Positions 38,778 to 47,901 of a stretch of DNA of 57,004 nucleotides are shown here, in pieces (within the stretch, counting starts at the first letter, position 1; each line of letters begins with the position of its first letter). The notes under the pieces were generated by a model. The model did not search any database and was not told the DNA's origin. It saw nothing but the letters and a program-made list of their open reading frames with translations. Made by a program: the position numbers and the translations under genes. Origin of the DNA: Candidatus Aenigmatarchaeota archaeon (GTDB lineage Archaea; Aenigmatarchaeota; Aenigmatarchaeia; QMZP01); NCBI GenBank assembly GCA_015520105.1, contig WAQT01000010.1, positions 1 through 57,004 on the forward strand, written 5' to 3'.

Positions 38778-39716
38778 ATGGCAAGGGTTCTTGTCACAGG
38801 AGGCGCGGGGTTCATAGGCTCGAACATAGCTGAGGCCCTTCTGGAGAAGGGTTATGAGGTCAGGGTTCTTGACAACGAATCTACCGGAAACAGGAAGAAT
38901 CTCTCAGGCCTTGCGGGTCTGGAATTTCTCAGAGGCGACATAAAGGATATGGAAACCGTGAGCAAAGCCATGGAAGGCATTGATTTCGTGCTTCACCAGG
39001 CAGCGCTGCCCTCTGTGAGCAGGTCTGTGGAGAATCCTCTGGAGACCAACGGTGTTAACGTGGAGGGGAGCCTTAACGTTCTCGAGGCAGCGAGAAAGAG
39101 GGATGTTGAAAGGATAGTGTACGCCTCATCTTCTTCGGTTTATGGCGACACCGAGATTCTGCCCAAGAGGGAGGACATGGAGCCGAAACCCCTCTCTCCC
39201 TATGCGGCGAGCAAGGTCGCGATGGAATATTACTTCTCGGTGTTCAACAACGTTTACGGGATAAAGGCAATCGGCCTTCGATACTTCAACGTCTACGGCC
39301 CGAGGCAGAACCCTGAATCCGAGTACGCTGCTGTTGTTCCGAGGTTCATAAAGGCGGTTCTTTCCGGAGAGAGGCCTGTGATATACGGCGATGGAGAGCA
39401 GACAAGAGACTTCACTTATGTAAAGGACGTTGTTCAGGCAAACCTGCTTGCGATGAACGCGAAGGGAATCGGGCATGAGGTGTTCAACATAGCGAGGGGG
39501 GAAAGGATAAGCATAAACAGGCTGCTGGAGATGATATGCAATATCGCTGGAAGGGACGTCAGTCCGGAGCACAGGGAACCGAGGAAGGGAGACATAAGGG
39601 ATTCCCTTGCGGACATAAGCAAAGCCAAGGAGAGGATTGGATACTCTCCTGAATACGATATAGAGAAGGGGTTGAGGGAAACCGTTGACTGGTTCAGGGC
39701 GAGGACGGATGCTTGA
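38778..39716 (+). CDS. Nucleotide-sugar 4-epimerase, GalE/WbpP type
   Basis: This 312-residue extended SDR has VTGGAGFIGSNIAEALLEKGY, VLHQAALPSVSRSVENP, YASSSSVYGDTE and the catalytic YAASK. SVSRSVENP and LRYFNVYGPRQNPESEYAAVVPRFI match UDP-GlcNAc/UDP-glucose 4-epimerases of the WbpP kind. It overlaps the following dehydrogenase by 8 bp, which suggests a UDP-GalNAc to UDP-GalNAcA route. Confidence 0.88.
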   Translation: MARVLVTGGAGFIGSNIAEALLEKGYEVRVLDNESTGNRKNLSGLAGLEFLRGDIKDMETVSKAMEGIDFVLHQAALPSVSRSVENPLETNGVNVEGSLNVLEAARKRDVERIVYASSSSVYGDTEILPKREDMEPKPLSPYAASKVAMEYYFSVFNNVYGIKAIGLRYFNVYGPRQNPESEYAAVVPRFIKAVLSGERPVIYGDGEQTRDFTYVKDVVQANLLAMNAKGIGHEVFNIARGERISINRLLEMICNIAGRDVSPEHREPRKGDIRDSLADISKAKERIGYSPEYDIEKGLRETVDWFRARTDA

Positions 39717-41037
39717 TTCTCTTATGGAGAGGCTGGAGAAGAACGAGGCTTCGGTGTGCATAGTCGGGACTGGCTATGTCGGGCTTCCGCTCGCTGTAGA
39801 GTTCGCGCTGTCCGGACTGAAGGTCAGAGGGTTCGACCTGAACAGGGAGAAGGTGGGTCAGCTCAGCAAGGGAACGGATGTTACCGGAGAGGTGAGCAGC
39901 GAGCGGCTGAAAGAAGCCCTTGGGAAGGGTCTGGAGTTCACGTCAGAAGAGAGCGAAATAAAGGGCTCAGACTTCTTTATCCTGTGCGTTCCAACCCCTG
40001 TAGGAAGGAACAAGGAGCCCGACCTCTCTTACGTCAAGTCCGCAGGGGAGGTTGCAGGAAGGAACCTCAAGAGGGGAAGCGTGGTTGTCCTTGAGTCCAC
40101 TGTCTATCCCGGAGCCACAGAGGAGGTTCTGAAGCCGGTTCTTGAGAGGGAGTCCGGCCTTGCATGCGGAAGGGATTTCTTTCTTGGTTATTCTCCGGAG
40201 AGGGTGAATCCTGGGGATAAAGAGCACGGACTTGAAAACGTGGTGAAGGTTGTCGCCGGCTCCAGCGAAGAGGTCGCAGACGTCCTTGAGAAGCTTTACT
40301 CCCGCGTGACGAAGGCAGGGGTGTTCAGGGCGAAGGACATAAAGACAGCCGAGGCTGCAAAGGTGATAGAGAACATACAGAGGGACCTTAATATAGCTCT
40401 GATTAATGAGCTTTCAATGATATTCAGGAGAATGGGGATAGACACCGAAGAGGTCCTTAAGGCAGCTGAGACGAAGTGGAACTTTCATTCGTACAGGCCC
40501 GGAATGGTCGGAGGGCACTGCATACCTGTTGACCCGTACTATCTGGTTCACAGGGCAAGGGAGATCGGTTATGAACCGAAAGTGATACTCGCCGGGAGGG
40601 AGATAAACGACAGCATGCCCGAGTACGTGGAGAGGCTGGTCGAGGAGGAGGTCCGGAAGCAGGGGAAAAATCCTCGGGATTGCAGGGTTCTGATACTCGG
40701 CCTGAGCTTCAAGAGGAACGTAAGGGACACGAGGAACTCTCCTGTAAAGAGGCTTGCGGCTCTTCTCAGGGAGAGAGGCTTTTCTGTTGCGGTTCACGAC
40801 CCGCTTGTTGGGAAGGAGTGCGCAGAGAGGGAATTTGATGCCGAATATGCGGAGAGCATTGACGATGGAAGGTTTGACTGCGCGGTAATAGCAACGGACC
40901 ACGACGTGTTCAGGAAGACAGTGGACGCTGAGAAATTGAAAAGAATTCTCGGGGAGAAGGGGATAGTGGTTGATGCGAGGAGAATGCTCTCTCCGGAGAG
41001 TGTCAGGAAGGAAGGCCTTGTTTACGTGAGCCTGTGA
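39709..41037 (+). CDS. UDP-N-acetyl-sugar dehydrogenase, WecC/WbpO type
   Basis: This protein of about 442 residues has CIVGTGYVGLPLAVEFALSG, FILCVPTPV, VVLESTVYPGATEEV, FFLGYSPERVNPGD, NIQRDLNIALINELSMIF and the catalytic cysteine in GGHCIPVDPYYLVH. These are diagnostic of UDP-N-acetylmannosamine or N-acetylgalactosamine dehydrogenases. Start 39709 gives an ATGCTTGA overlap with the epimerase. It is distinct from the Ugd at 12674, so at least two uronic acids are probably made. Confidence 0.9.
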   Translation: MLDSLMERLEKNEASVCIVGTGYVGLPLAVEFALSGLKVRGFDLNREKVGQLSKGTDVTGEVSSERLKEALGKGLEFTSEESEIKGSDFFILCVPTPVGRNKEPDLSYVKSAGEVAGRNLKRGSVVVLESTVYPGATEEVLKPVLERESGLACGRDFFLGYSPERVNPGDKEHGLENVVKVVAGSSEEVADVLEKLYSRVTKAGVFRAKDIKTAEAAKVIENIQRDLNIALINELSMIFRRMGIDTEEVLKAAETKWNFHSYRPGMVGGHCIPVDPYYLVHRAREIGYEPKVILAGREINDSMPEYVERLVEEEVRKQGKNPRDCRVLILGLSFKRNVRDTRNSPVKRLAALLRERGFSVAVHDPLVGKECAEREFDAEYAESIDDGRFDCAVIATDHDVFRKTVDAEKLKRILGEKGIVVDARRMLSPESVRKEGLVYVSL

Positions 41038-41071
41038 TTTCAAATTTAAATAAATCGATTCAGATTAAAGC

Positions 41072-41956
41072 ATGAGAGTGCTCGTGACCATACCGGCGTA
41101 CAACGAGGAAAGGACAATCGGTTCTGTTATAAAAGGGATTCACAAGGCAATGAGAAAGCGAAGATACAGGTACGAGATTCTTGTTGTTGACGACGGCTCA
41201 ACTGACGGGACAGCAGAGGCAGCGAGAAAGGCAGGAGCTGTTGTGCATTCGCACCCCTACAATTACGGCCTCGCAGAAACGTTCAGGACAGAGATGGAGA
41301 AGGTTCTGGAAAGGAAGGGAGACGTCATCGTTCACATAGACGCGGACGGACAGTACAGGGCAGAGGAGATTCCGAAACTGATAGAGCCCATAAGAAAGGG
41401 AGAAGCGGACCTTGTGCTTGGCTCGAGGTTCGCCGGGACTATAGAGGAAATGCCTTTCATAAAGAGGATGGGAAACAGGCTGTTTTCAAGGGTGATATCC
41501 GGCATAGCAAGAATAAAGGTGACGGATGCGCAGACAGGATTCAGGGCGTTCACGAGGGAGTTTGCAGAAAAGGTGAAGATAAAATCAAGGCACACTTACA
41601 CGCAGGAGATGATTATAAGGGCGGTGAGGGAGAAGTTCAGGGTCGCAGAGGTTCCTGTGTATTTCGGGAAAAGGAAGTCGGGAAGGAGCAGGCTTATCTC
41701 AAACCCCTTTGGTTACGCGGTAAGGGCGTGGATAAACATTTTCAGGGTGTACAGGGACTATGAACCCCTCAAGTTCTTTGGAGGAATAGGTCTTGCTTTC
41801 CTGACTGTTGGTTTTGTGTTTGGCCTCTATCTGACATATCTTTTCATTGTTCAGGGTTTCATCAACAAAACACCAACTCTTATACTTACGATGCTGCTCA
41901 TAACAACAGGCATTCAAATAATATTGTTCGGTTTTCTTGCAGACAAGGGAGAGTGA
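41072..41956 (+). CDS. GT2 polyprenyl-phosphate glycosyltransferase with C-terminal membrane helices
   Basis: This 294-residue protein begins VLVTIPAYNEERTIGSVIKGI and has ILVVDDGSTDGTAEAARKAGAVV, HPYNYGLAETFR and the metal motif HIDADGQYRAEEIP. TDAQTGFRAFTREFAEKV is typical of DPM1-like enzymes. Two hydrophobic segments follow (FFGGIGLAFLTVGFVFGLYL and LILTMLLITTGIQIILFGFL). It loads a sugar on dolichyl phosphate at the inner face of the membrane. TATA-like sequence near 41043-41050 precedes it, and its stop overlaps the next gene's leader. Confidence 0.88.
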   Translation: MRVLVTIPAYNEERTIGSVIKGIHKAMRKRRYRYEILVVDDGSTDGTAEAARKAGAVVHSHPYNYGLAETFRTEMEKVLERKGDVIVHIDADGQYRAEEIPKLIEPIRKGEADLVLGSRFAGTIEEMPFIKRMGNRLFSRVISGIARIKVTDAQTGFRAFTREFAEKVKIKSRHTYTQEMIIRAVREKFRVAEVPVYFGKRKSGRSRLISNPFGYAVRAWINIFRVYRDYEPLKFFGGIGLAFLTVGFVFGLYLTYLFIVQGFINKTPTLILTMLLITTGIQIILFGFLADKGE

Positions 41957-41958
41957 GC

Positions 41959-42864
41959 ATGAAAAACTCCGTTCTCAAGGCAGCAATAACTGTGATTCTG
42001 TTTTTGTTCATTGTGCTTGTGGCAAACCCGGAAAGGATATTGCTGCTTATTGGAAACGTGGACCTGAGAATGTTCGCGTTATCTCTTCTTGCGGTTCCTT
42101 TGGGAATTTGTGTAAGAGCGGTCAAGTGGAGGATTATATTGAAGGATGCAGGAATAGGCATCGGGTTCTTTGAATCTCTTAGGGCGGTGTTTATAGGGAT
42201 ATTCTACTCGCTCTTCACTCCTGCAAAGTCAGGGGAGCTTGCAAGGGCATACTATATAAGCGGGAGGAAATCGCGGATTATTCCGACAATAATATATGAC
42301 AGAGTAACTGATATAATCTCTCTGATTGTTGTTGCTTTTATTCTCTTGTTTGCGTTTCTTGGAAGCGGGTTCTTGTGGCTTCTTGCCGCTTTCACGGCAT
42401 GTTTTTTTGCTTCTCTGATTGCGTTTCTGAAGCTTAACGAAAGGGTGATGAACGTTTTTGAGAGGGTGTTTGGAATAGACGAGGATTCGAGAACAACGTT
42501 TTCAAGGGTTATAGCGGGGCTCTTCTCGAACCGGAGGCTTGCGTCAAAGAGTATAATGCTGTCCCTTCTTTTCTATACGATAATTTTTTCCTTTGCAGTT
42601 CCCATTCTGTTATCTCTTGATGCTGGGCTTAACCCTCTGCTTGTGTCTGCCATGCCGCTGGCAATACTTATAGGAAACATTCCTGTGACCATATCCGGCA
42701 TCGGGATGAGGGAATTTGTAACCGCGTTCTATTTTGAAAAGTTTGGCTATAGTTTCTCTCTTGGGTTCTCCTTCTCATTGCTGTGTTTTGTAGTGCTAAC
42801 ATTGATTCCCGGGGTCGTGGGGTATGCGTTTAGCGTTTTTGGTGGTTATCGTGTCAGGAAATGA
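41959..42864 (+). CDS. Flippase-like membrane protein, LPG-synthase TM (UPF0104) family
   Basis: This protein of about 301 residues has around eight membrane helices. The family motifs VKWRIILKDAGIGIGFFESLRAVFIGIFYSLFTPAKSGELARAYYISGR, YDRVTDIISLIVV and IPVTISGIGMREFVTAFYF are all present. It is the second of three paralogues here. It probably serves the sugar-lipid made by the upstream GT2 enzyme, though this is inferred only from adjacency. A GTG at 41953 also begins the frame. Confidence 0.83.
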   Translation: MKNSVLKAAITVILFLFIVLVANPERILLLIGNVDLRMFALSLLAVPLGICVRAVKWRIILKDAGIGIGFFESLRAVFIGIFYSLFTPAKSGELARAYYISGRKSRIIPTIIYDRVTDIISLIVVAFILLFAFLGSGFLWLLAAFTACFFASLIAFLKLNERVMNVFERVFGIDEDSRTTFSRVIAGLFSNRRLASKSIMLSLLFYTIIFSFAVPILLSLDAGLNPLLVSAMPLAILIGNIPVTISGIGMREFVTAFYFEKFGYSFSLGFSFSLLCFVVLTLIPGVVGYAFSVFGGYRVRK

Positions 42865-43444
42865 AGGAAACTATTTCAACAAATATGAAAGCAGAAACCC
42901 CCTCATAAGGATTGCTCTCTCGAGATTCATGAAGGACCTTAGAAGATTTGTTTCGTCTCTGAACCCAGACAACGTTCTCGACGTGGGCTGCGGAGAGGGC
43001 TACATCGCTTCTTATATCAAGAGTTCGTTCCCTGAGATAGATATGGTGTGCTCCGATATATCAAAGGAATGTGTAAAGAAAGCGAGAAGTGCTTGCAGTA
43101 ATATGGGGTTTGCTATAAGCGACGGACGCTCTCTAGGATTCAGGAGCAAGAGCTTTGATTTGGTGATTTGTCTTGAGGTTCTAGAACATCTTGAGAGGCC
43201 GGAGAAAGTTGTCAAGGAACTTAGAAGGGTTTCTAGAAAAGGCGTGATTGTGAGCGTTCCGAATGAACCTTTGTGGAGAATCTCCAACATAGCAAGGCTT
43301 GCCTATCTTAAAGACATGGGAAACACTCCTGGACATATACAGCATTTTAACAAGAATAAACTGGGAACGCTTCTGGAAAGACATTTCAAAAAGATAGTTG
43401 TAAAGAAGTCATCGGTGTGGCTGTTCGCTTTATGTGAGTTGTGA
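42851..43444 (+). CDS. Class I SAM-dependent methyltransferase
   Basis: This protein of about 197 residues has the SAM motif NVLDVGCGEGYIASYIKSSFP, MVCSDISKECVKKAR, and the post-motif FDLVICLEVLEHLERPEKVVKELRRVSRKGVIVSVPNEP. It is of the Methyltransf_11 kind. The GTG at 42851, overlapping the flippase stop, gives a compact N terminus; an ATG at 42824 in the same frame would lie within the flippase gene. The substrate is probably a glycan or a lipid-linked sugar, given the neighbours. Confidence 0.82.
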   Translation: MSGNEGNYFNKYESRNPLIRIALSRFMKDLRRFVSSLNPDNVLDVGCGEGYIASYIKSSFPEIDMVCSDISKECVKKARSACSNMGFAISDGRSLGFRSKSFDLVICLEVLEHLERPEKVVKELRRVSRKGVIVSVPNEPLWRISNIARLAYLKDMGNTPGHIQHFNKNKLGTLLERHFKKIVVKKSSVWLFALCEL

Positions 43445-45436
43445 TCACACAAGAAATATGTCGGTTTCGTTGTTATGAAACACCTTCCTAAAGAAGGGCT
43501 CGAAGCCGTTCCCTATGAACTCTCCGTATTTTCTTTTCTCCGAAGGACCAATATAGATGTAATCTATTCCGTACTCTTTAAGCGTTTCTATAGTGCTTTG
43601 CGTAACATTGTTTGTGTAAAGGTCATCCACAAGATTCTTAAGATTCGTGACGCTTTCGTTATCATAGAACCACATGCTTGCCCCGCCAATGAGAATCTTT
43701 CTTCCTGTGAACGCAGGTATCTTTCCGTAGGGGCCCACAAGATACTCGCTGCTCAGGAACACGGAATCCGGGTCTGTGCTGTTCCTTATCCATTCAAGCG
43801 CATCCCACTCCTGATAGGATATCGTGTCCTTGTCGCTGAGAACTACGTAATAGTATGCCGCAGTGTTTATGATGTTTGATGCGGAGAGAACGAGAATGAG
43901 CGGTACCAGAATCGCTCTTTTTCTGATTATGTTTTTCCTCTCAAGGAAGAGGGTGAAAGAAACTATCAGGGGAATGAACATCAGACGTATGGAATAGTTC
44001 CTTATTACAAATGCGGAGATAGGAATCGTCCTTGTCACAAAGAGCAAAGTTACTATCATAATCGATGCCATGAGGAGTATGAATTCCGTCTTCTTTTTTG
44101 CTGCAACATAGAAAAGGTTTGGAAGCCCTATAATGAACATTATGCCGAACATCATGGCAACCGGGAAAATGAGGTTTCCTTTAAAGAACGGGAGAATGGA
44201 AAATGACGGCGACACGGATTGGTGAAGGAGTGTAGTTTTTATGTAATAGGCGGCAAAGACTACTCCTGAGATGAGAAAGGAATCCACAAAATAGGCAAAT
44301 CTTGGCGCGTCAAAGCCCGAGAGGGTAGTTTTGATAACGAAATAAAGCAATGATGAAAGAAACAGTATGACGCCTGTCACAAAATGGGAAAGAAGAATGA
44401 TTGAGAACAGCAGGGAGAGAAGAATCCTGTTTCTGATGTCCGGTTTTTTGGAAAGCAGGAGATAAAGGAAAGGGAAGAGGAAGAGGGAATAGACGAATCC
44501 GGCAGACTGCGTGATTATGAGGTGGCCGAAGGGAAGGTTGTTCAGGTAGAGTATGTCGAGCGAGCATATGCCGATTGGGCACCTGAACATCTCGTTGTTG
44601 GAAAGCATAAAGGAAGGGAGAGAGGCAAGGCCGTGCTGAAGGTAGCCCAGCGCCTGCAGTGCAAGCAGGATTCCGCCAAAACCGCCTCCGAACACGAAGA
44701 GAAATGTCGCGAGGAGCGACGTTTTCTCCTTCAGGAAGTTTCTGAGGAAGAAGTAGCTCGACAGCACGAACCAAAGGGGAAGGAAGAGGGAGAGCATCTG
44801 GAGTATCTGGAAGAACCTGAGGTTGGTGAAATAGTGGAGAGCGAGCATGTAGACATGGAAGCCGTAGTGGTAGAACCTCGGCTGCTCGACGTTTCCAACA
44901 AACGGGTCGTGTATCGGAAGGTCTTTCTCTATCAGAAGCCTGTTGGCGTATGCCTGATGCATCCATGGGTCGTTGTCGAAATTCCCTCCGTAGCGGATTC
45001 CCTTATCGTCCGGGGTTCCGTTCAGGGCTGCAGGAACGGATATCGCAGCGAAGACCAGAAGCAGGATAAGGAGTAGGGTTCTTGGAAGCTTCTCCTTCTT
45101 GGATGGTTTTGAGAACCTGTGCCACGCAACGGAGGAGAAGGCAAACACGGCAAAAACAAGCAACGAGACAACCTGCCTTGTGAGAAGGACGTTGAGAACG
45201 CTGTTCAGCGTTATCAGGGGAACGACAAGAAGGGCCACTGATAGCGCAGGGGAGAACACAATCCTTGCGAACCTGCTCCTGAAGAAGGCAGAGGATATGA
45301 GGTAGCCGGGAAAGAACGTTGCGAGAGCGAAGCCTGCAAAATGCGGTATGGGAATCCCGAAGAGAATCAGGATGGGAGCAATCACAGACACTGCAAAAAA
45401 CAGAACTGTCTGATTCCTTCTGTTCTGCTTCTTCAT
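43445..45436 (-). CDS. Large multi-pass membrane protein, probable GT-C-type glycosyltransferase
   Basis: This 663-residue protein has roughly 12-14 membrane helices and a soluble C-terminal domain of about 120 residues. The first extracytoplasmic loop contains GNFDNDPWMHQAYANRLLIEKDLPIHDPF, an acidic DNDP motif of the sort that forms the active site of GT-C enzymes and oligosaccharyltransferases. The C-terminal part (EWDALEWIRNSTDPDSVFLSSEYL) resembles domains that follow the membrane part in such proteins. It converges with the methyltransferase gene with no spacer. The exact activity is unknown. Confidence 0.72.
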   Translation of the reverse strand: MKKQNRRNQTVLFFAVSVIAPILILFGIPIPHFAGFALATFFPGYLISSAFFRSRFARIVFSPALSVALLVVPLITLNSVLNVLLTRQVVSLLVFAVFAFSSVAWHRFSKPSKKEKLPRTLLLILLLVFAAISVPAALNGTPDDKGIRYGGNFDNDPWMHQAYANRLLIEKDLPIHDPFVGNVEQPRFYHYGFHVYMLALHYFTNLRFFQILQMLSLFLPLWFVLSSYFFLRNFLKEKTSLLATFLFVFGGGFGGILLALQALGYLQHGLASLPSFMLSNNEMFRCPIGICSLDILYLNNLPFGHLIITQSAGFVYSLFLFPFLYLLLSKKPDIRNRILLSLLFSIILLSHFVTGVILFLSSLLYFVIKTTLSGFDAPRFAYFVDSFLISGVVFAAYYIKTTLLHQSVSPSFSILPFFKGNLIFPVAMMFGIMFIIGLPNLFYVAAKKKTEFILLMASIMIVTLLFVTRTIPISAFVIRNYSIRLMFIPLIVSFTLFLERKNIIRKRAILVPLILVLSASNIINTAAYYYVVLSDKDTISYQEWDALEWIRNSTDPDSVFLSSEYLVGPYGKIPAFTGRKILIGGASMWFYDNESVTNLKNLVDDLYTNNVTQSTIETLKEYGIDYIYIGPSEKRKYGEFIGNGFEPFFRKVFHNNETDIFLV

Positions 45437-45512
45437 GCAGATAATTGGGAAATAATTTTAAAACGTTAATACGCGTCCAAATCTTTTATAACTGACTCTC
45501 TATATTGGTGTT

Positions 45513-47189
45513 ATGAAAATTCTCGGGATAAGCTATGCCCATGATTCAGGAGCGTGCGTGATAGAGAACGGAAGGATTCTTTCAAGCATAAACGAGGAGA
45601 GGCTGGCGAAGATAAAGATGAAGGGAGGGCCTCCACTGCTTTCCATAAAGGAGGCGCTCAGGGTAGCCGGAACGAAGCCTGAGAGTATAGGGCTTGTCGC
45701 TTTTGCAGACCTCAGGCCGAGGGATTTCGCGAGGAGGACGTATCCCCTTGTGGCCAGAAGAGTCCTGAGAGGCCTTGTGAGGTTTCCGGGAATAAGGACA
45801 ACAAGAACCAAGAGGAGGAATCTCGGGATTATAAGGAGATTTCTCGAGAGCATCGGCGTGAATGCCGAGGAGAAGTTTGTGGAGCATCACCTCTGCCACG
45901 CAGCGAGCGCGTATTACACGTCAGGGTTTGAGGAGTGCCTTGCAGTGACTTCCGACGGGGAGGGAGATTCCGTGTCCTCAACAGTCAGCGTGTGCAGGGA
46001 CAGCGAGATACACAGGGTTGCATCAACAGACGTCTATCACTCCGCAGGAATGTTCTATTCTTCTGTCACCAATGCGCTGGGATTCAGGATAAACAGGCAT
46101 GAGGGAAAGATAGTGGGCCTCGCTGCATACGGCAATCCTGACAGGGTTTACGGAGAGATCAAAGACCTGCTGACCCTGAACAAGGAGGAGCTGAGAATAG
46201 AAGGCAGGATAGCGAAGTGGTACGTGAAATACGGATGGAGAAGGGTTCCGGATGAACTGAGAAGAATATGCGAAAGAAACAAAAGGGAGGATGTCGCGGC
46301 AGCTTTCCAGAAGAGGCTCGAGGACGTGCTGTCAGGTCTCGTGGACGCTGCTGCAAGGAGGTTCGGTCTGAGAAGGGTTGCTCTTGCCGGAGGGGTGTTC
46401 GCGAACGTAAAACTGAACCAGAGAATCCACGAGCTTGAGAGTGTGGATGAGGTTTTTGTGCACCCGGCAATGAGCGACGCGGGTCTTCATCTCGGAGCCG
46501 CGCTGTACGCGAGCGCGGAACTGGAAAGGGAAGGCGCGGTGAAGGGAACCCTTCAGAGGCTCGGCCACGTCTATCTCGGACCAGAATATTCTGACAGGGA
46601 AATCGAGAAGGCGCTGCAGGGGAAGGGACTGGAGTACGAGAAACATAGAAACATAGAAAGGGAGACTGCCTCTCTTATTTCCGAGGGAAAGGTGGTAGCG
46701 AGGTTTAACGGAAGGATGGAGTACGGGCCGCGGGCTTTGGGAAACAGGAGCATTCTCGCTCTTCCGACAGACCCTTCGATAAACGACTGGCTGAACAAAA
46801 GGTTGAAGAGGACGGAGTTCATGCCGTTCGCTCCCTCCATATTAAGGGAGCATGCAGCGGAGTTTTACAAGGGAATAGAGGGAGCGGAGCACACCGCGGA
46901 GTTCATGACCATAACGTTCGACTCCACAGAGAAGGGATGGAAGGAAGCTCCGGCAGTTGTTCACGTGGACAGGACAGCGAGGCCCCAGTTCGTTCCCAGG
47001 AACGTTAATCCGAGCTACAGGAGGATAATAGAGGAAGTCCATGGCATGACAGGGCTGCCTGTCATTCTCAACACGTCCTTCAATATGCACGAAGCCCCGA
47101 TTGTGTGCAGCCCGGAGGATGCAGTAAACTCGTTTCTGCAGGGCCATCTGGACGCGCTGTCAATAGGAAGGTTTCTGGTCAGGGCTTGA
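45513..47189 (+). CDS. Carbamoyltransferase, NodU/TobZ family
   Basis: This 558-residue protein transfers a carbamoyl group from carbamoyl phosphate through carbamoyl-AMP to a sugar hydroxyl. The N-terminal ASKHA-like domain shows ILGISYAHDSGACVIENGRILSSINEERL, EHHLCHAASAYYTSGF and TSDGEGDSVSSTV. The C-terminal domain has ARFNGRMEYGPRALGNRSILALP and NTSFNMHEAPIVCSPEDAV. The full length is preserved. In this region it most likely carbamoylates a surface glycan. Its end overlaps the next methyltransferase gene by 11 bp. Confidence 0.93.
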   Translation: MKILGISYAHDSGACVIENGRILSSINEERLAKIKMKGGPPLLSIKEALRVAGTKPESIGLVAFADLRPRDFARRTYPLVARRVLRGLVRFPGIRTTRTKRRNLGIIRRFLESIGVNAEEKFVEHHLCHAASAYYTSGFEECLAVTSDGEGDSVSSTVSVCRDSEIHRVASTDVYHSAGMFYSSVTNALGFRINRHEGKIVGLAAYGNPDRVYGEIKDLLTLNKEELRIEGRIAKWYVKYGWRRVPDELRRICERNKREDVAAAFQKRLEDVLSGLVDAAARRFGLRRVALAGGVFANVKLNQRIHELESVDEVFVHPAMSDAGLHLGAALYASAELEREGAVKGTLQRLGHVYLGPEYSDREIEKALQGKGLEYEKHRNIERETASLISEGKVVARFNGRMEYGPRALGNRSILALPTDPSINDWLNKRLKRTEFMPFAPSILREHAAEFYKGIEGAEHTAEFMTITFDSTEKGWKEAPAVVHVDRTARPQFVPRNVNPSYRRIIEEVHGMTGLPVILNTSFNMHEAPIVCSPEDAVNSFLQGHLDALSIGRFLVRA

Positions 47190-47901
47190 CTGCCTTTACT
47201 ATGTAAGTGAGCGCAAGGGATTTCCACTGCAGCATTTTTGCAAGAAGGGAGAGAGCGTTTTCGGTTCTTTCCGCAAACGGAATCCTCAGGCCGATGTTTA
47301 TTGGGAGATAGGAGACGAAGGCGTCTGCTTCTATTGAGAAACCGGCTATCTCGAGCTTCCTTCTTGCCGCGCGGGGGGAGTACCTCCTGTGAAAACTCTT
47401 GTCTTTGCTTCTCCTGAAGCTTCCGAGCAGGAGTTCGAGCCTTGTAAGAGGAGAGGAAGCGTTCGGGAAGGTGAAGACCGCAACAGCCCCGGGCTTCATT
47501 GTCTTGCGTATTCTCCTCAGAGCGCCCATGTCGTCCCTCACATACTCCAAGGTTCCGACGCATATCACCGCATCGAAAAAACTGTCAGGGAAATCCATGT
47601 CCTCAACGGCCTTTTCAAGAAACCTCGCGTTCCCGGAGGGAAAGCGCTTCCTGCACTCCGCTATCATTCCGGAAGAGATGTCGATTCCGTAATACTCGTA
47701 ACCCTTGGAGAGCAGCGGAGAGACGAACTCTCCGCTTCCGCATCCTATGTCAAGCACCCTTCCCCTTGCTGGCGGAATCATTGAGAGCACTGCCTCCTTT
47801 CTCGCCCCGAAGAACACGTAATTGAAAGAGTCTCTCGAGTATTGCCTTTTCCAGTCTCCCGCGATGCTGTCGAAGTATTCCTTTGTTTCTTTCTCTCTCA
47901 T
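47179..47901 (-). CDS. Class I SAM-dependent methyltransferase
   Basis: This 240-residue methyltransferase has ARGRVLDIGCGSGEFVSPLLSKGY, YYGIDISSGMIAECRKRF, and FFDAVICVGTLEYVRDDMGALRRIRKTMKPGAVAVFTFPN. The C-terminal third is less conserved and may hold the acceptor site. It lies downstream of a GT4 gene with a 4-bp overlap and is convergent with the carbamoyltransferase. Both are likely modifiers of the same glycan. Confidence 0.85.
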   Translation of the reverse strand: MREKETKEYFDSIAGDWKRQYSRDSFNYVFFGARKEAVLSMIPPARGRVLDIGCGSGEFVSPLLSKGYEYYGIDISSGMIAECRKRFPSGNARFLEKAVEDMDFPDSFFDAVICVGTLEYVRDDMGALRRIRKTMKPGAVAVFTFPNASSPLTRLELLLGSFRRSKDKSFHRRYSPRAARRKLEIAGFSIEADAFVSYLPINIGLRIPFAERTENALSLLAKMLQWKSLALTYIVKAVKP